Part shown: one piece after another, positions 1 through 10,647 of the stretch
How positions within the stretch are numbered: the stretch's first letter is position 1
Layout of the letters: every line of letters begins with the position of its first letter
DNA from: Arcticibacter tournemirensis
Lineage (GTDB): Bacteria; Bacteroidota; Bacteroidia; Sphingobacteriales; Sphingobacteriaceae
Length of the DNA: 64,000 nucleotides
Assembly (NCBI RefSeq): GCF_006716645.1
Contig: NZ_VFPL01000001.1
Location: forward strand, 3,906,001-3,970,000
Reading direction: 5' to 3'
Made by a program: the position numbers and the translations under genes
Notes under the pieces: model-generated
Told to the model about the DNA's origin: nothing
What the model saw: only the letters and a program-made list of their open reading frames with translations
Database searches by the model: none

Positions 1-1
1 T

Positions 2-1837
2 ACCTCTGACAAGAACATAAAGAAGTCTTACTTTCAGAAGAAGCGTCTATTACGTATTTCAGCACTCTGTGTATTAACAGCAGCGGCCATCAGTTTCGTC
101 GCAAAAATTCTTATTTATCTTATCAATCTGGTTACTAATATTTCTTTTTATGGCTCCTTTGACTTTGCTTTTAATAGTCCTGCCAATAACCTTTTAGGGC
201 TATGGGTGATTGTTGTGCCTGCAATGGGAGGCCTTTTGGTGGGTTTAATGGCTTTATATGGATCGAAAGCTATAAGAGGTCACGGAATACCTGAAGCGAT
301 GGAGCAAATTCTAACGAACAAAAGCAGGATTAAGCCTTCCATTGCTTTTCTAAAGCCGATATCTGCAGCTATTGCAATAGGAACTGGAGGCCCCTTCGGC
401 GCTGAGGGACCGATTATTGCTACTGGCGGAGCTTTTGGTTCAACGCTTGGTCAGCTCCTTCATGTTACTCCTAATGAGCGAAAGATCATTTTGGCAGCGG
501 GCGCCACTGCCGGCATGTCGGCCATATTTGGAACACCGGTTGCAGCAATCTTCCTGGCTATTGAACTCCTTCTTTTCGAATTTTCTCCAAAGGCTGTCCT
601 CCCTGTGGCCCTCGCGTGCATCACAGGAGCCGCAGGCCATCATTTCCTGTTTGAATCCGGACCGGTCTTCCCTATGCCAGATCTGGATATCCCATCAAAC
701 ATGGCATTGGGGATATATAGCTTTATCGGAATTATTATAGGCATTATTTCAATGGCACTGACTAAGGCAGTCTACTATATTGAAGACGCTTTCGAAAAAC
801 TTCCGGTTCATTGGATGTGGTGGCCTGCTATTGGGGGGCTGGCGGTGGGTATAATTGGCTTCTTCGCTCCGGCAACTCTCGGAGTGGGATATGAAAACAT
901 CACAAACATGTTATCGGGAAAGGTTCCTATGATACTGATGCTGAGTCTGTGCTTCTTTAAATTTCTTTCCTGGGCAATAGCGTTGGGGAGTGGTACATCG
1001 GGCGGTACTTTGGCCCCCCTATTAACAATTGGAGGAGCAAGCGGGGCTATATTAGGCTCTTTGATACTGAGCTTGTTTCCTCAATCAGGCATCAGTGTTC
1101 CAATGGCTGCCCTGGTAGGAATGTCGTCTATGTTCGCCGGAGCATCGCGGGCTTATTTAACCAGTATTACATTCGCACTCGAAGCAACGATGCAGTCTCA
1201 TGCCTTACTGCCTCTTTTGGGGGCTTGTACAGGATCATATCTGGTTTCCTTTTTCCTTATGGAAAATACTATTATGACTGAAAAAATAGCCAGAAGAGGG
1301 ATATACACCCCCGATTCATATGAGCCTGATGTATTGAGAAAAATGTCGGTTTCGGACGTAGTTAGACAAGATCTCATTGCAATAAACGAAGGGAACACCA
1401 TAGCAGAAACAAGAGAGTACTTACGCGATTATTCTGTTTCTGAGAGCCATTTTTTGGTTGTAGATAAGGATGGTTTATTTGTCGGGACGGTAACGACTCT
1501 CAATATTCTTAACGAAAGTCGGAATCCTGATTCTTCAATAGCAGAAATCACCAATCGAAACATCGCTATCCTAAGATCTGATGACACTCTTTCAAAAGCA
1601 GTAACCCTCATGTCGGAATCGACTGAAGATTTTCTGCCAGTAGTCTCATCAAATGATAATAATACAGTTAATGCTATTCTTACCTACAAGGACGTCTTAT
1701 CCGCTTATCAATTAAACCATCATGAAAACCATAAGGCTGCTGTGGATCTATCGCTTAAAAGGCAACATATGAAGGTATTAATTAAAGGCAAACGACTAGT
1801 TAATACTGAAAAAATACGCCTGAATTCTCAAAAGTAA
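2..1837 (+). CDS. ClC-family chloride channel or H+/Cl- antiporter with C-terminal CBS pair (5' end outside window)
   Basis: Inner-membrane anion channel or exchanger of the ClC family. The frame is open from base 2, and the stretch before the GTG at 206 encodes a hydrophobic helix typical of the ClC N-terminus, so the true start lies left of the window and 206 is not the start. Three selectivity segments are visible: GHGIPE (usually GSGIPE), GAEGP with the gating glutamate at codon 404-406, and GSGTSGGTLAP. Two CBS domains, which bind adenine nucleotides in this family, fill roughly the last 170 residues. In the segment after the second motif the sequence reads AIELLL. The position of the proton-pathway glutamate of the E. 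coli exchanger appears to be leucine (codon 566-568), which would favour a channel, but this rests on alignment by eye. The gene is followed by a convergent GH43 gene and looks unrelated to the PUL. Confidence 0.93.
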   Translation, partial: TSDKNIKKSYFQKKRLLRISALCVLTAAAISFVAKILIYLINLVTNISFYGSFDFAFNSPANNLLGLWVIVVPAMGGLLVGLMALYGSKAIRGHGIPEAMEQILTNKSRIKPSIAFLKPISAAIAIGTGGPFGAEGPIIATGGAFGSTLGQLLHVTPNERKIILAAGATAGMSAIFGTPVAAIFLAIELLLFEFSPKAVLPVALACITGAAGHHFLFESGPVFPMPDLDIPSNMALGIYSFIGIIIGIISMALTKAVYYIEDAFEKLPVHWMWWPAIGGLAVGIIGFFAPATLGVGYENITNMLSGKVPMILMLSLCFFKFLSWAIALGSGTSGGTLAPLLTIGGASGAILGSLILSLFPQSGISVPMAALVGMSSMFAGASRAYLTSITFALEATMQSHALLPLLGACTGSYLVSFFLMENTIMTEKIARRGIYTPDSYEPDVLRKMSVSDVVRQDLIAINEGNTIAETREYLRDYSVSESHFLVVDKDGLFVGTVTTLNILNESRNPDSSIAEITNRNIAILRSDDTLSKAVTLMSESTEDFLPVVSSNDNNTVNAILTYKDVLSAYQLNHHENHKAAVDLSLKRQHMKVLIKGKRLVNTEKIRLNSQK

Positions 1838-1906
1838 AGCATAAATAATTCTGACATGCATAGCGATGAATCCGGTATATGCAGGGCGGGAGTATGGACA
1901 GCTGTA

Positions 1907-1956
1907 GTTGCCAGGGCAAAATATCTTAGTCGTACCAGTATCTTTGCCCTGGCAAC
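1907..1956. terminator. Perfect 14-bp inverted repeat between convergent genes
   Basis: GTTGCCAGGGCAAA (1907-1920) and TTTGCCCTGGCAAC (1943-1956) are exact reverse complements with a 22-base loop. The element lies between the converging 3' ends of the ClC gene and the GH43 gene. Neither side carries a long T-tract, so bidirectional termination or transcript 3'-end protection is inferred, and a dispersed palindromic repeat is the alternative. Confidence 0.5.
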
Positions 1957-1963
1957 TTGGCTC

Positions 1964-3709
1964 CTAAAGAGTAATATCGTTTTCAGCAGTTGCGTACAAT
2001 CCGATTAAAGAACCTGTGAACCCCCCGGCAACATCCGTTGACAATATGTCACCAGAAACGGTTCCTCCCACATTCTTAAACTGTTGTTTATCCGTCGAAT
2101 AGTTGAACTGATAGTTATCTCCCTTTGCCACAACCTGTAACTGTACCGGCTTCCTGATATCTATTTTCTCACTTCCAATTATCGTAGTCTTGCCTTTTTC
2201 GGTTCTTGCCAAAACCAAATAGTTTTCATTTCCCTTCTTTGTAAGTCCGAATACGTAATTAAACGTTTCTCTTTGATAACAAACAATTCCCGCCAGGTCT
2301 TTTTCTGATTGCGGAACATATTTTACCGTCACCGTCGCATCAAAGGTATTATGCTGCTGCCTGTAAAAAAGAGTGGACGTAGGGGCAACTGCTTTTATAT
2401 TTTGCTTATATGGATTGATCTTCAAGCCGTTTTTTGTCAGGCTAATAAAGTCCTCGCGGGGGCCCCGGACACCAATCCACCGGTAATCAAGCACCTTTTC
2501 TGCAAAGTTATCGGTGAAGGTGAAGTTGCCATTCGGGAAAAAGCCGTTTTGTCCGGTAAGGTTTTTAACGCCTGCAGGGCTTTTTAATTTCGTTTTTAAA
2601 GGAATAAGTCCGTTTTCAAATACAGGAAACTCTCCGGTCCAGTCAACCGGAAGAATGAATGTCCCACGGCCTGTTGTAACACGGTTCGTTTCGTTCGGCC
2701 GGATAGCGAGAAAAACACCGTAATATTTACCTCCCGGTCCTTCTACTAAATCTGCGTGGCCAGCCCAATCAACTTTATTTGCCCGGTTCACAGGAAAGTA
2801 TCTTTGAGTAAGAATAGGATTGTTATTAGCCGGTATAAAAGGTCCGGTAGGTTTATCGCTAACAAAAATCACCTCACTATGCCAGCCACCAGTGCCGCCT
2901 TCTGCACACATCAGGTAATATCTTCCATTCTTTTTGTAAATATGAGGGCCTTCAATCCAGATGGGCTTTTGAGAAATATCAACTCCTCCGTCGACAATTA
3001 TTTTATCGGTCCCGGGAACGACACGGTCGTTTTGAACATCGTATTCCCATATTTTTATTACGCGATGCCCTTCATATAAAGCTTTTCCTTTTGGCGGGGC
3101 ATCATTATGAACAACGTATGCTTTTCCATTATCATCAAAGAAAAGCGAGGGGTCTATACCTTCAAACTGAAGCTTGATAGGATCGCTCCACCCCTTCGCC
3201 GGGTCTTTTGTCTTCACTACCATATTACCTATCCCACCGGCAAATTGGGTGGTTATCATATAGAAGGTGTCGTTATTCGGATTATATTTAATATCAGGAG
3301 CATAGATTCCTGCCGAGATTCCTGCATCCTGTACTTTCAGTTGCGAGGGCCTGTCAAGCACATGCCCTAGCTGTTTCCAGTTCACCAGGTCGTTAGAATG
3401 GAAAATCGGAACTCCGGGAAAAAAGGCAAACGATGAATTTACAAGGTAGTAATCATTCCCCTTTCGTGTAATGCTGGGATCGGGATAACAACCCTGCAAC
3501 AGAGGAGTATAGAACTCATCTGCATGGAGAGGATTTTCATTATATATCTGGTCATCTCCTCTATAACTGAACTCACTGAAAACAGGTGCGTTCTTTACTG
3601 TTTTTTTAGCCTCCTGCGAGGATGCATCAAACATTGACAACATTGCAGCCAGCAAAATTGCTCCGCGACATTTTAGATTGAAAGTAGATTTAAACCCTTT
3701 TTTTCTCAT
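1964..3709 (-). CDS. GH43 family beta-xylosidase / alpha-L-arabinofuranosidase with C-terminal beta-sandwich
   Basis: Secreted glycoside hydrolase of family 43, expected to remove arabinose or xylose from arabinoxylan or its oligosaccharides. The signal peptide spans about residues 1-31. The five-bladed propeller covers about 65-375 and shows the GH43 triad: catalytic base D77 in YPDPSI, pKa-modulating D186 in GIDPSLF, and acid E253 in WIEGPHIY. The last 180 residues or so resemble the concanavalin-like C-terminal domain found in xylosidase-type GH43 enzymes. The wording around the base (NSSFAFFPGVPIFHS) is typical of the xylan-active subfamilies near GH43_10, but the subfamily is my reading, not a computed match. 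It is transcribed alone, divergently from the CE6 gene, from a promoter carrying the shared operator. The ATG at 3709 gives a good signal peptide. Confidence 0.93.
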   Translation of the reverse strand: MRKKGFKSTFNLKCRGAILLAAMLSMFDASSQEAKKTVKNAPVFSEFSYRGDDQIYNENPLHADEFYTPLLQGCYPDPSITRKGNDYYLVNSSFAFFPGVPIFHSNDLVNWKQLGHVLDRPSQLKVQDAGISAGIYAPDIKYNPNNDTFYMITTQFAGGIGNMVVKTKDPAKGWSDPIKLQFEGIDPSLFFDDNGKAYVVHNDAPPKGKALYEGHRVIKIWEYDVQNDRVVPGTDKIIVDGGVDISQKPIWIEGPHIYKKNGRYYLMCAEGGTGGWHSEVIFVSDKPTGPFIPANNNPILTQRYFPVNRANKVDWAGHADLVEGPGGKYYGVFLAIRPNETNRVTTGRGTFILPVDWTGEFPVFENGLIPLKTKLKSPAGVKNLTGQNGFFPNGNFTFTDNFAEKVLDYRWIGVRGPREDFISLTKNGLKINPYKQNIKAVAPTSTLFYRQQHNTFDATVTVKYVPQSEKDLAGIVCYQRETFNYVFGLTKKGNENYLVLARTEKGKTTIIGSEKIDIRKPVQLQVVAKGDNYQFNYSTDKQQFKNVGGTVSGDILSTDVAGGFTGSLIGLYATAENDITL

Positions 3710-3836
3710 TATAACTAAATAAAATTAACTAGAGCAGCACGATGATATTTTCACTATTCAAGGCTACAATTCGCTATTGAGTATATTGTGTTAGTTTTTT
3801 TTATAAGGCAGGTAATTACGCTGCTCTCCACAATGC

Positions 3837-3899
3837 CAAAACTAACACCATGATAATTGGCGAAATGGTTAAAAAGTATAAATAAGTAGCACCAATGTT
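3837..3899 (-). promoter_or_regulatory. Operator-promoter site A, in front of GH43 (1964-3709)
   Basis: Reading on the minus strand from 3899, the element is AACATTGGTGCTACTTATTT (3880-3899). The -7 box TAGTTTTG lies at 3844-3837, exactly 55 bases downstream of the first base of the element, and matches the Bacteroidota consensus TAnnTTTG perfectly. The -33 region reads ATTT. The untranslated leader would be about 120 bases. Binding by the AraC domain of the regulator at 48666-52808 is inference. Confidence 0.7.
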
Positions 3900-3936
3900 T
3901 AAGAAGTTCAGTAAATCGTATACATAGGAGGCATTT

Positions 3937-3999
3937 GACATTTATACTATCTTTTTTTACGGGATGGTCTTTGGCTTACTCTTCTATAGCTTAGTTTTG
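3937..3999 (+). promoter_or_regulatory. Operator-promoter site B, in front of the CE6-GH43 operon
   Basis: The element GACATTTATACTATCTTTTT (3937-3956) is followed by a -33 box TTTG (3970-3973), 18 bases, and a -7 box TAGTTTTG (3992-3999). The -33 box starts 33 bases and the -7 box 55 bases after the first base of the element, as in site D. This is the best complete example of the promoter class in the window. Confidence 0.78.
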
Positions 4000-4120
4000 A
4001 CAGGTTATTCGGAATTTGTTTCTGTTTAAGATGTATCTCAGCCTGTCAATTAACCATGCGAACTACTTTTAGAACAAGCTGATGACATTTGCTACAAGCT
4101 CGAAACACAATAAAACCTAA

Positions 4121-4999
<879 letters not shown>

Positions 5000-5023
5000 T
5001 AAGCCCATATTTCCTTATATCAG

Positions 5024-6601
5024 ATGAAAAGAACAATAGCTTTTCTCTTCCCACTGCTTGGAGCGCTCATTTTTTCAACCTCCATTTGTGCTCAGAAAGC
5101 ATCCAATCCGGTCATTTTTGCGGATGTTCCTGATATGTCGGTGATCCGCGTGGGCAACACGTACTATATGAGCAGTACGACCATGCATATGAGTCCCGGC
5201 GTGCCCATAATGAAATCAAAAGATCTGATCAACTGGGAGATTGTCAATTATGCTTATGATATACTTGATGACGTGGACGAACTGAATTTAACTAACGGAA
5301 AAAGCACGTATGGCCGCGGATCCTGGGCAAGCAGCCTCCGCTACCACAAGGGCACCTATTACGTCAGCACCTTTGCCGGAACAACTGACAAAACCTATAT
5401 CTATAGTACAAAAAACATTGAGAAGGGACCGTGGAAGTCTCATTCATTTAAACCGGCATTCCATGATCATTCTCTTTTTTTCGATGATGACGGAAGAACA
5501 TATTTGATCTACGGCAGCGGAAAAATCATGCTTACTGAGCTTAACGAAGACCTCTCGGGCATCAGGCCCGGATCACACAGCCGCGTAATTATCGAAAATG
5601 CCGGAACGCCGGCAGGGCCCAATATTGGCTTGCCGGCAGAAGGGTCGCAACTATTTAAAATAAATGGCAAGTACTATCTTTTCAATATAAGCTGGCCTCG
5701 TGGGGGCATGCGAACAGTGATCGTCCACCGTGCCGATAAAATCACAGGACCATACGAGGGCCGGGTAGCATTGCAGGATAAGGGTATTGCCCAGGGTGGT
5801 TTAATCAGTACGCCACAAGGACAATGGTACTCCTATTTGTTCCGCGACTTTGGATCTGTAGGCCGTATCCCTTACCTGGTGCCTGTCTCCTGGCAGGACG
5901 GCTGGCCTGTGCTGGGCGTTGACAATAAAGCCCCCGATGAGCTGAACCTACCGGCAAGCCGGGGATACAACCCGGGTATTGTCGCATCCGACGAATTCAA
6001 CAGGAAAAAAACAGACAAACCGCTTCCTCTCGTTTGGCAGTGGAATCATAATCCTGATAATCAACTTTGGTCATTAAACCAGCATCCCGGTTTTCTTCGC
6101 CTTACTACGGGAAGAACCGACTCATCTATTCTTTCTGCCCGTAATACAATTACGCAGCGCACTTTTGGACCGGAGTGTTCAGGCGTAACTGTTATGGACG
6201 TGTCGGGAATGAAAGAAGGTGACTGTGCAGGTCTCGTGCTTCTGCAGGCCAGATACGGCTGGGTGGGTGTAAAGACGGAAGCCGGGGGACAACGCTCGGT
6301 TGTCATGGTAAATGCAGACTCCGGTGCGCCCGTTGAGGCACAACGTATTCCTCTAAATCAAAAAATGGTTTACCTGAAAGCTGCATGTGACTTTAAAGAA
6401 AGGGCCGACAAAGGGTATTTCTATTATAGCCTTGATGGCAGAACATGGACGTCAATAGGCAGCGTTCTGAAAATGTCGTATACAATGCCTCATTTTATGG
6501 GATATCGCTTCGGACTGTTTAATTACGCGACAAAAAAACAGGGCGGTTATGTGGATTTCGACTTCTTCCGCATAAGTGACAGGTTGACGGAAAAGAAATA
6601 A
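5024..6601 (+). CDS. GH43 arabinofuranosidase/xylosidase, GH43_12-like, with C-terminal beta-sandwich
   Basis: Secreted family 43 enzyme likely to act on arabinoxylan side chains. The signal peptide ends near residue 23 (ICAQ). Triad candidates are base D37 in FADVPDMSV, D148 in AFHDHSLFF, and acid E206 in LPAEGSQLF. The non-standard VPDMS in place of PDP and the segment SSTTMHMSPGVPIMKS are what I associate with subfamily 12, known from Bacteroides xylan loci. The C-terminal half (about residues 315-520) is a concanavalin-like domain. It is probably co-transcribed with the CE6 gene. A hairpin with T-tract follows the stop codon. Confidence 0.93.
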   Translation: MKRTIAFLFPLLGALIFSTSICAQKASNPVIFADVPDMSVIRVGNTYYMSSTTMHMSPGVPIMKSKDLINWEIVNYAYDILDDVDELNLTNGKSTYGRGSWASSLRYHKGTYYVSTFAGTTDKTYIYSTKNIEKGPWKSHSFKPAFHDHSLFFDDDGRTYLIYGSGKIMLTELNEDLSGIRPGSHSRVIIENAGTPAGPNIGLPAEGSQLFKINGKYYLFNISWPRGGMRTVIVHRADKITGPYEGRVALQDKGIAQGGLISTPQGQWYSYLFRDFGSVGRIPYLVPVSWQDGWPVLGVDNKAPDELNLPASRGYNPGIVASDEFNRKKTDKPLPLVWQWNHNPDNQLWSLNQHPGFLRLTTGRTDSSILSARNTITQRTFGPECSGVTVMDVSGMKEGDCAGLVLLQARYGWVGVKTEAGGQRSVVMVNADSGAPVEAQRIPLNQKMVYLKAACDFKERADKGYFYYSLDGRTWTSIGSVLKMSYTMPHFMGYRFGLFNYATKKQGGYVDFDFFRISDRLTEKK

Positions 6602-6606
6602 AAGGA

Positions 6607-6636
6607 GCCCGCCGTAGTACAACCGGCAGGCTTTTT
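6607..6636 (+). terminator. Intrinsic terminator after the CE6-GH43 operon
   Basis: GCCCGCCG (6607-6614) pairs with CGGCAGGC (6624-6631) apart from one central mismatch, with a 9-base loop, followed by TTTTT (6632-6636) and more T-rich sequence. It begins six bases after the GH43 stop codon. On the minus strand the mismatch becomes a G-U pair, so it may also serve the converging CE1 gene. Confidence 0.75.
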
Positions 6637-6642
6637 CTTCTT

Positions 6643-7497
<855 letters not shown>

Positions 7498-7507
7498 TTA
7501 AGAGTAT

Positions 7508-10000
7508 CTATTTACCAGTATAGCTGTAAGTTCGTCCTTTAGTTGTAACAACATCGTAAGTAAAACCAGTGCCTGCGTTTTGCCCTTTAAGCTTCGCTTC
7601 GCTCGAAATAACAGGTTTCGCAATCTCATCTATGTAATAAAAGGGATTATCGTTTTTACCTTTAGCGGAGTTGAGAGATACACCGGAAGATGCCTTTAAC
7701 GGAGTCGGAACTTTCAACCGCATAATACCGCCTATGTTTGATTTGATAACCAACTTTTTAATACGGGAATCTTGCCAGACCATCTCTACGATTTCGAATC
7801 CTCCCCTTGCTTTCAAGCCTTTTACGCTTCCGTTCTTCCACTCATCAGGCAATGCCGGCAGGAGATGGAGCGATCCCGCGTGACTTTGCATCAGCATTTC
7901 TGCAATTCCAGCGGTACACCCGAAATTTCCATCGATTTGAAAAGGAGGATGCGCATCAAACAAATTATTGTAGGTCCCTCCCCCGTCCTTGTTTACTCCA
8001 AGGGGCGTGAGCTGTGTTTTTATTAACTGCCAGGCTCTGTTTCCGTCAAGAAACCTTGCCCACATATTGACTTTCCAGCCCATGCTCCAACCCGTAGATA
8101 CATCTCCCCTGTAAACGAGGGAATTTCTCGCTGCCTCAAACAGCTCAGGTGACTGACCGGGTAAAATCTGCTTTCCCGGAAACAGACCAAACAGATGGGA
8201 AATGTGGCGGTGCTTATCATTCGGATCATCCCAATCTTCAAGCCATTCCTGCAACTGGGCATGCTTTCCGATCTGCATTGGCGGCAGTTTTCCCCGTGCT
8301 TCCTTCAGCCGGTTCATAAATGCCATATCATTCATTTTAAGTATTTCGGCTGCACGGATGGTATTTGACAAAAGTTCGAAAACGATCTGATTATCCATAG
8401 TAGCCCCATAAGTAAGGGACACACCCTGGAACCCGGGTTTTTTAGGCTCGTTCTCAGGAGAAACCCCCGGAGCCACTACCAGCCAGCCATGTTTTGGTTC
8501 GACAACCAGGTGATCAAGGAAGAATTCAGCGGCTCCTTTCATAACAGGAAAAACTGACGCGAGGTAACTGTTGTCTCCACTATATAGATATCTCTCCCAT
8601 AGATGTTCAGACAGCCAGGCCCCTCCCATCGGCCACATCCCCCAATATACCCCATCAACAGGGCCGGTGATCCTCCAGATATCTGTATTATGATGAGCTA
8701 CCCATCCGCCAGCACCATACATCACTATTGCGGTCTCCCTGCCGCTTTCGGAAAGATCTTTAATCAGGCTAAGCAATGGCTGATGCATCTCGCTGAGATT
8801 GGTATTCTCTGCAGGCCAGTAGTTCATCTCTGTATTAATGTTAATGGTATACTTACTGTCCCATGGCGGGCTCATAGAATTATTCCATAGCCCCTGAAGA
8901 TTGGCTGCCTGCCCACCCGGTTGAGAACTGGATATCAGAAGATAACGACCAAAATGAAAATAAAGAGCAACCAGTTGCGGATCGTAGCCACTTGCAAAAG
9001 CCCGCAGTCTTACGTCAGTTGGCTGAGATGCTGAGGGGCTTTTCCCGAGGTCGAGATACACACGGTTAAAAAATTTCTTGTAGTAAGTAATATGATCTTT
9101 TAGCAATTGCTGATACGGCTTCGATGCTGCAGCCGAAAGCATCCGCTCAGCTCTCTCAGTGGCATCACCACTAAGGTCTTTGTATGAATTAAAATTCGTA
9201 CCAACAGAGACATAGATAGTTGCACTGGTAGCTGACCGTACTGCAATGGAAGAGTCGGCTGACAGTTGCGTTCCACCTTCAGTATCAACTTTTACCAATG
9301 CCTTGAATTTAACCATTCCCTTCACGCCTTCATGGTCTGATGTTGTTCCGCTAAGCTCTATCCGGCCCTTTGAATCAATTTGCTTCAGCGAATTATGAAG
9401 CGAAGATAAGGAAGCCGAAAAAGAAAGGCTCCCTGGCTTATCGGCAGTCAGGCGGATCACAACTGCTTTATCTGTAAAAGACGTAAAAACCTCCCTGTTG
9501 AACCGGATGCCGTTTACCTGGTAAGTTGTCCGGGCAACAGCATCCTCTATGTTGAGTTCCCTGTAATACCGATCGGGATGCCCGTGTCCTTTAAAGTCAA
9601 GATATAAGTTCCCCACCGGTTGAAACTTCATGCCCTGACTCGCTTTCGAAATCATTGTTCTTCCGGCAAGTGCCTGCGCTTCTGCAAACTTCCCTTCAAA
9701 CAAAAGCTTTCTTACTTCCGGAAGAGATTTCAATGCTTCAAGGTTATCATTCCTGTTTGGCCCTCCTGACCAGACAGTGCCCTCATTGATAGAAATGATC
9801 TCCCGGTCCGGATTCCCATAGACCATGGCTCCCAGAAAACCATTCCCTAGCGGCATGGCATCGGTCCAGGTGTTTCCGGCGGGTTTATTATACCATAGTT
9901 TTAAGCTGGTATTACTCTGAGAATAGAGGTTAAATGCCGAAAAAATGAAACCAGCCAAACTTATACATCTGATTATTATTGGAGATCTGAGTGCCTGCAT
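7508..10000 (-). CDS. GH95 alpha-L-fucosidase or alpha-L-galactosidase
   Basis: Secreted inverting glycosidase of family 95. The signal peptide ends near residue 28, followed by an N-terminal beta-sandwich ([25 protein letters not shown] is its usual opening) and the (alpha/alpha)6 barrel. Catalytic positions known from the Bifidobacterium enzyme are present: N387 and N389 in the [10 protein letters not shown] segment, general acid E516 in GVSPENEP, and D690 in [10 protein letters not shown]. Family members remove alpha-1,2-fucose or, in some Bacteroides xylan loci, L-galactose from complex glucuronoarabinoxylan. The xylan setting makes L-galactosidase a real possibility. The gene leads an operon with the CE1 esterase and is preceded by site C. 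Confidence 0.93.
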   Translation of the reverse strand: MQALRSPIIIRCISLAGFIFSAFNLYSQSNTSLKLWYNKPAGNTWTDAMPLGNGFLGAMVYGNPDREIISINEGTVWSGGPNRNDNLEALKSLPEVRKLLFEGKFAEAQALAGRTMISKASQGMKFQPVGNLYLDFKGHGHPDRYYRELNIEDAVARTTYQVNGIRFNREVFTSFTDKAVVIRLTADKPGSLSFSASLSSLHNSLKQIDSKGRIELSGTTSDHEGVKGMVKFKALVKVDTEGGTQLSADSSIAVRSATSATIYVSVGTNFNSYKDLSGDATERAERMLSAAASKPYQQLLKDHITYYKKFFNRVYLDLGKSPSASQPTDVRLRAFASGYDPQLVALYFHFGRYLLISSSQPGGQAANLQGLWNNSMSPPWDSKYTININTEMNYWPAENTNLSEMHQPLLSLIKDLSESGRETAIVMYGAGGWVAHHNTDIWRITGPVDGVYWGMWPMGGAWLSEHLWERYLYSGDNSYLASVFPVMKGAAEFFLDHLVVEPKHGWLVVAPGVSPENEPKKPGFQGVSLTYGATMDNQIVFELLSNTIRAAEILKMNDMAFMNRLKEARGKLPPMQIGKHAQLQEWLEDWDDPNDKHRHISHLFGLFPGKQILPGQSPELFEAARNSLVYRGDVSTGWSMGWKVNMWARFLDGNRAWQLIKTQLTPLGVNKDGGGTYNNLFDAHPPFQIDGNFGCTAGIAEMLMQSHAGSLHLLPALPDEWKNGSVKGLKARGGFEIVEMVWQDSRIKKLVIKSNIGGIMRLKVPTPLKASSGVSLNSAKGKNDNPFYYIDEIAKPVISSEAKLKGQNAGTGFTYDVVTTKGRTYSYTGK

Positions 10001-10091
10001 TATCCCTGGGATCGTATACTTAAAACTTCGTGTTAATAGTTTATAAATTTATGGATTCAAATGCTTCTTCAGTATTTGAAAGAGGTATGTT

Positions 10092-10154
10092 CAAAGCTAT
10101 ATACCGCTTCTATTAAGTTAGTACAGGAATCACCAAAAAAATAGCAGATTTGTC
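10092..10154 (-). promoter_or_regulatory. Operator-promoter site C, in front of the GH95-CE1 operon
   Basis: On the minus strand the element is GACAAATCTGCTATTTTTTT (10154 to 10135). The -7 box TAGCTTTG is at 10099-10092, again exactly 55 bases after the first base of the element. No TTTG is seen at the -33 position, which suits an activator-dependent promoter. The leader to the GH95 start is about 90 bases. Confidence 0.7.
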
Positions 10155-10248
10155 TATAATACCCGAACTGTTATAAACAAGTGACCGCATTGAATTACAT
10201 AGCCTTAGCATATCAATGTGCGGAGCGCTGAAGCTTTAATGTACAATT

Positions 10249-10311
10249 GACATTTATCCTACCTTTTTTGACACATGGATCATTGTGTTCGTCAGTACGG
10301 GCATATTTTTG
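10249..10311 (+). promoter_or_regulatory. Operator-promoter site D, in front of the xus operon
   Basis: The element GACATTTATCCTACCTTTTT (10249-10268) is followed by ATTG (10282-10285) as -33 box, an 18-base spacer and TATTTTTG (10304-10311) as -7 box. Distances of 33 and 55 bases from the first base of the element equal those of site B. The susC start is about 330 bases further on, leaving room for leader-level control. Confidence 0.75.
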
Positions 10312-10525
10312 ATCTGTCCATGTAAACAGAGCCGAAGATGGCGGTGGCTTATTTATTCATCGCCATATAAAACTAACTTATATAAACCATTAACCAATTA
10401 AAACAGTGCTTATGAAGCCACCAACATAACATCACTCATGTTAGCTTAAATGATAACGTCGTCATTTATCCTAAAGTCAGTATTAATAACAACACGGTTA
10501 TTATAAAACTAAGCCCAATAGAATC

Positions 10526-10579
10526 ATGAAAAGGACTAACCACTCTAAAGCTCCGCCTATATCCGATGTCTCGAATTAA
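10526..10579 (+). CDS. Possible 17-residue leader peptide upstream of susC
   Basis: ATG at 10526 opens a frame of 17 codons ending with TAA at 10577-10579, 68 bases before the susC start. It begins with Lys-Arg and contains two prolines in a row. A 22-codon frame occupies the same relative place before the third susC (34405-34473). No similarity I can name, no clear ribosome site, and chance is a fair explanation. Confidence 0.25.
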   Translation: MKRTNHSKAPPISDVSN

Positions 10580-10647
10580 AACGTACTCAGGGATCATCAG
10601 GAATAAATTCTATAAGCAACCTATTTCCCCTTTAACAATATCTTAGA

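Larger units (their letters stand above)
10001..10647. other. Divergent intergenic region between GH95 and the xus operon
   Basis: This 647-base gap carries two opposed operator-promoters (sites C and D), a long leader of about 330 bases for the susC transcript, a short open frame at 10526-10579, and a small hairpin TAATAAC/GTTATTA (10484-10490 and 10497-10503). A partial second copy of the operator, CATTTATCCTA, is at 10463-10473. It has no larger gene. Confidence 0.65.

Noticed and set aside
10484-10503. TAATAAC/GTTATTA hairpin in the xus leader as riboswitch or terminator
   Set aside because: Only 7 A/T-rich pairs with a 6-base loop and no following T-tract; too weak to call as a regulatory RNA.
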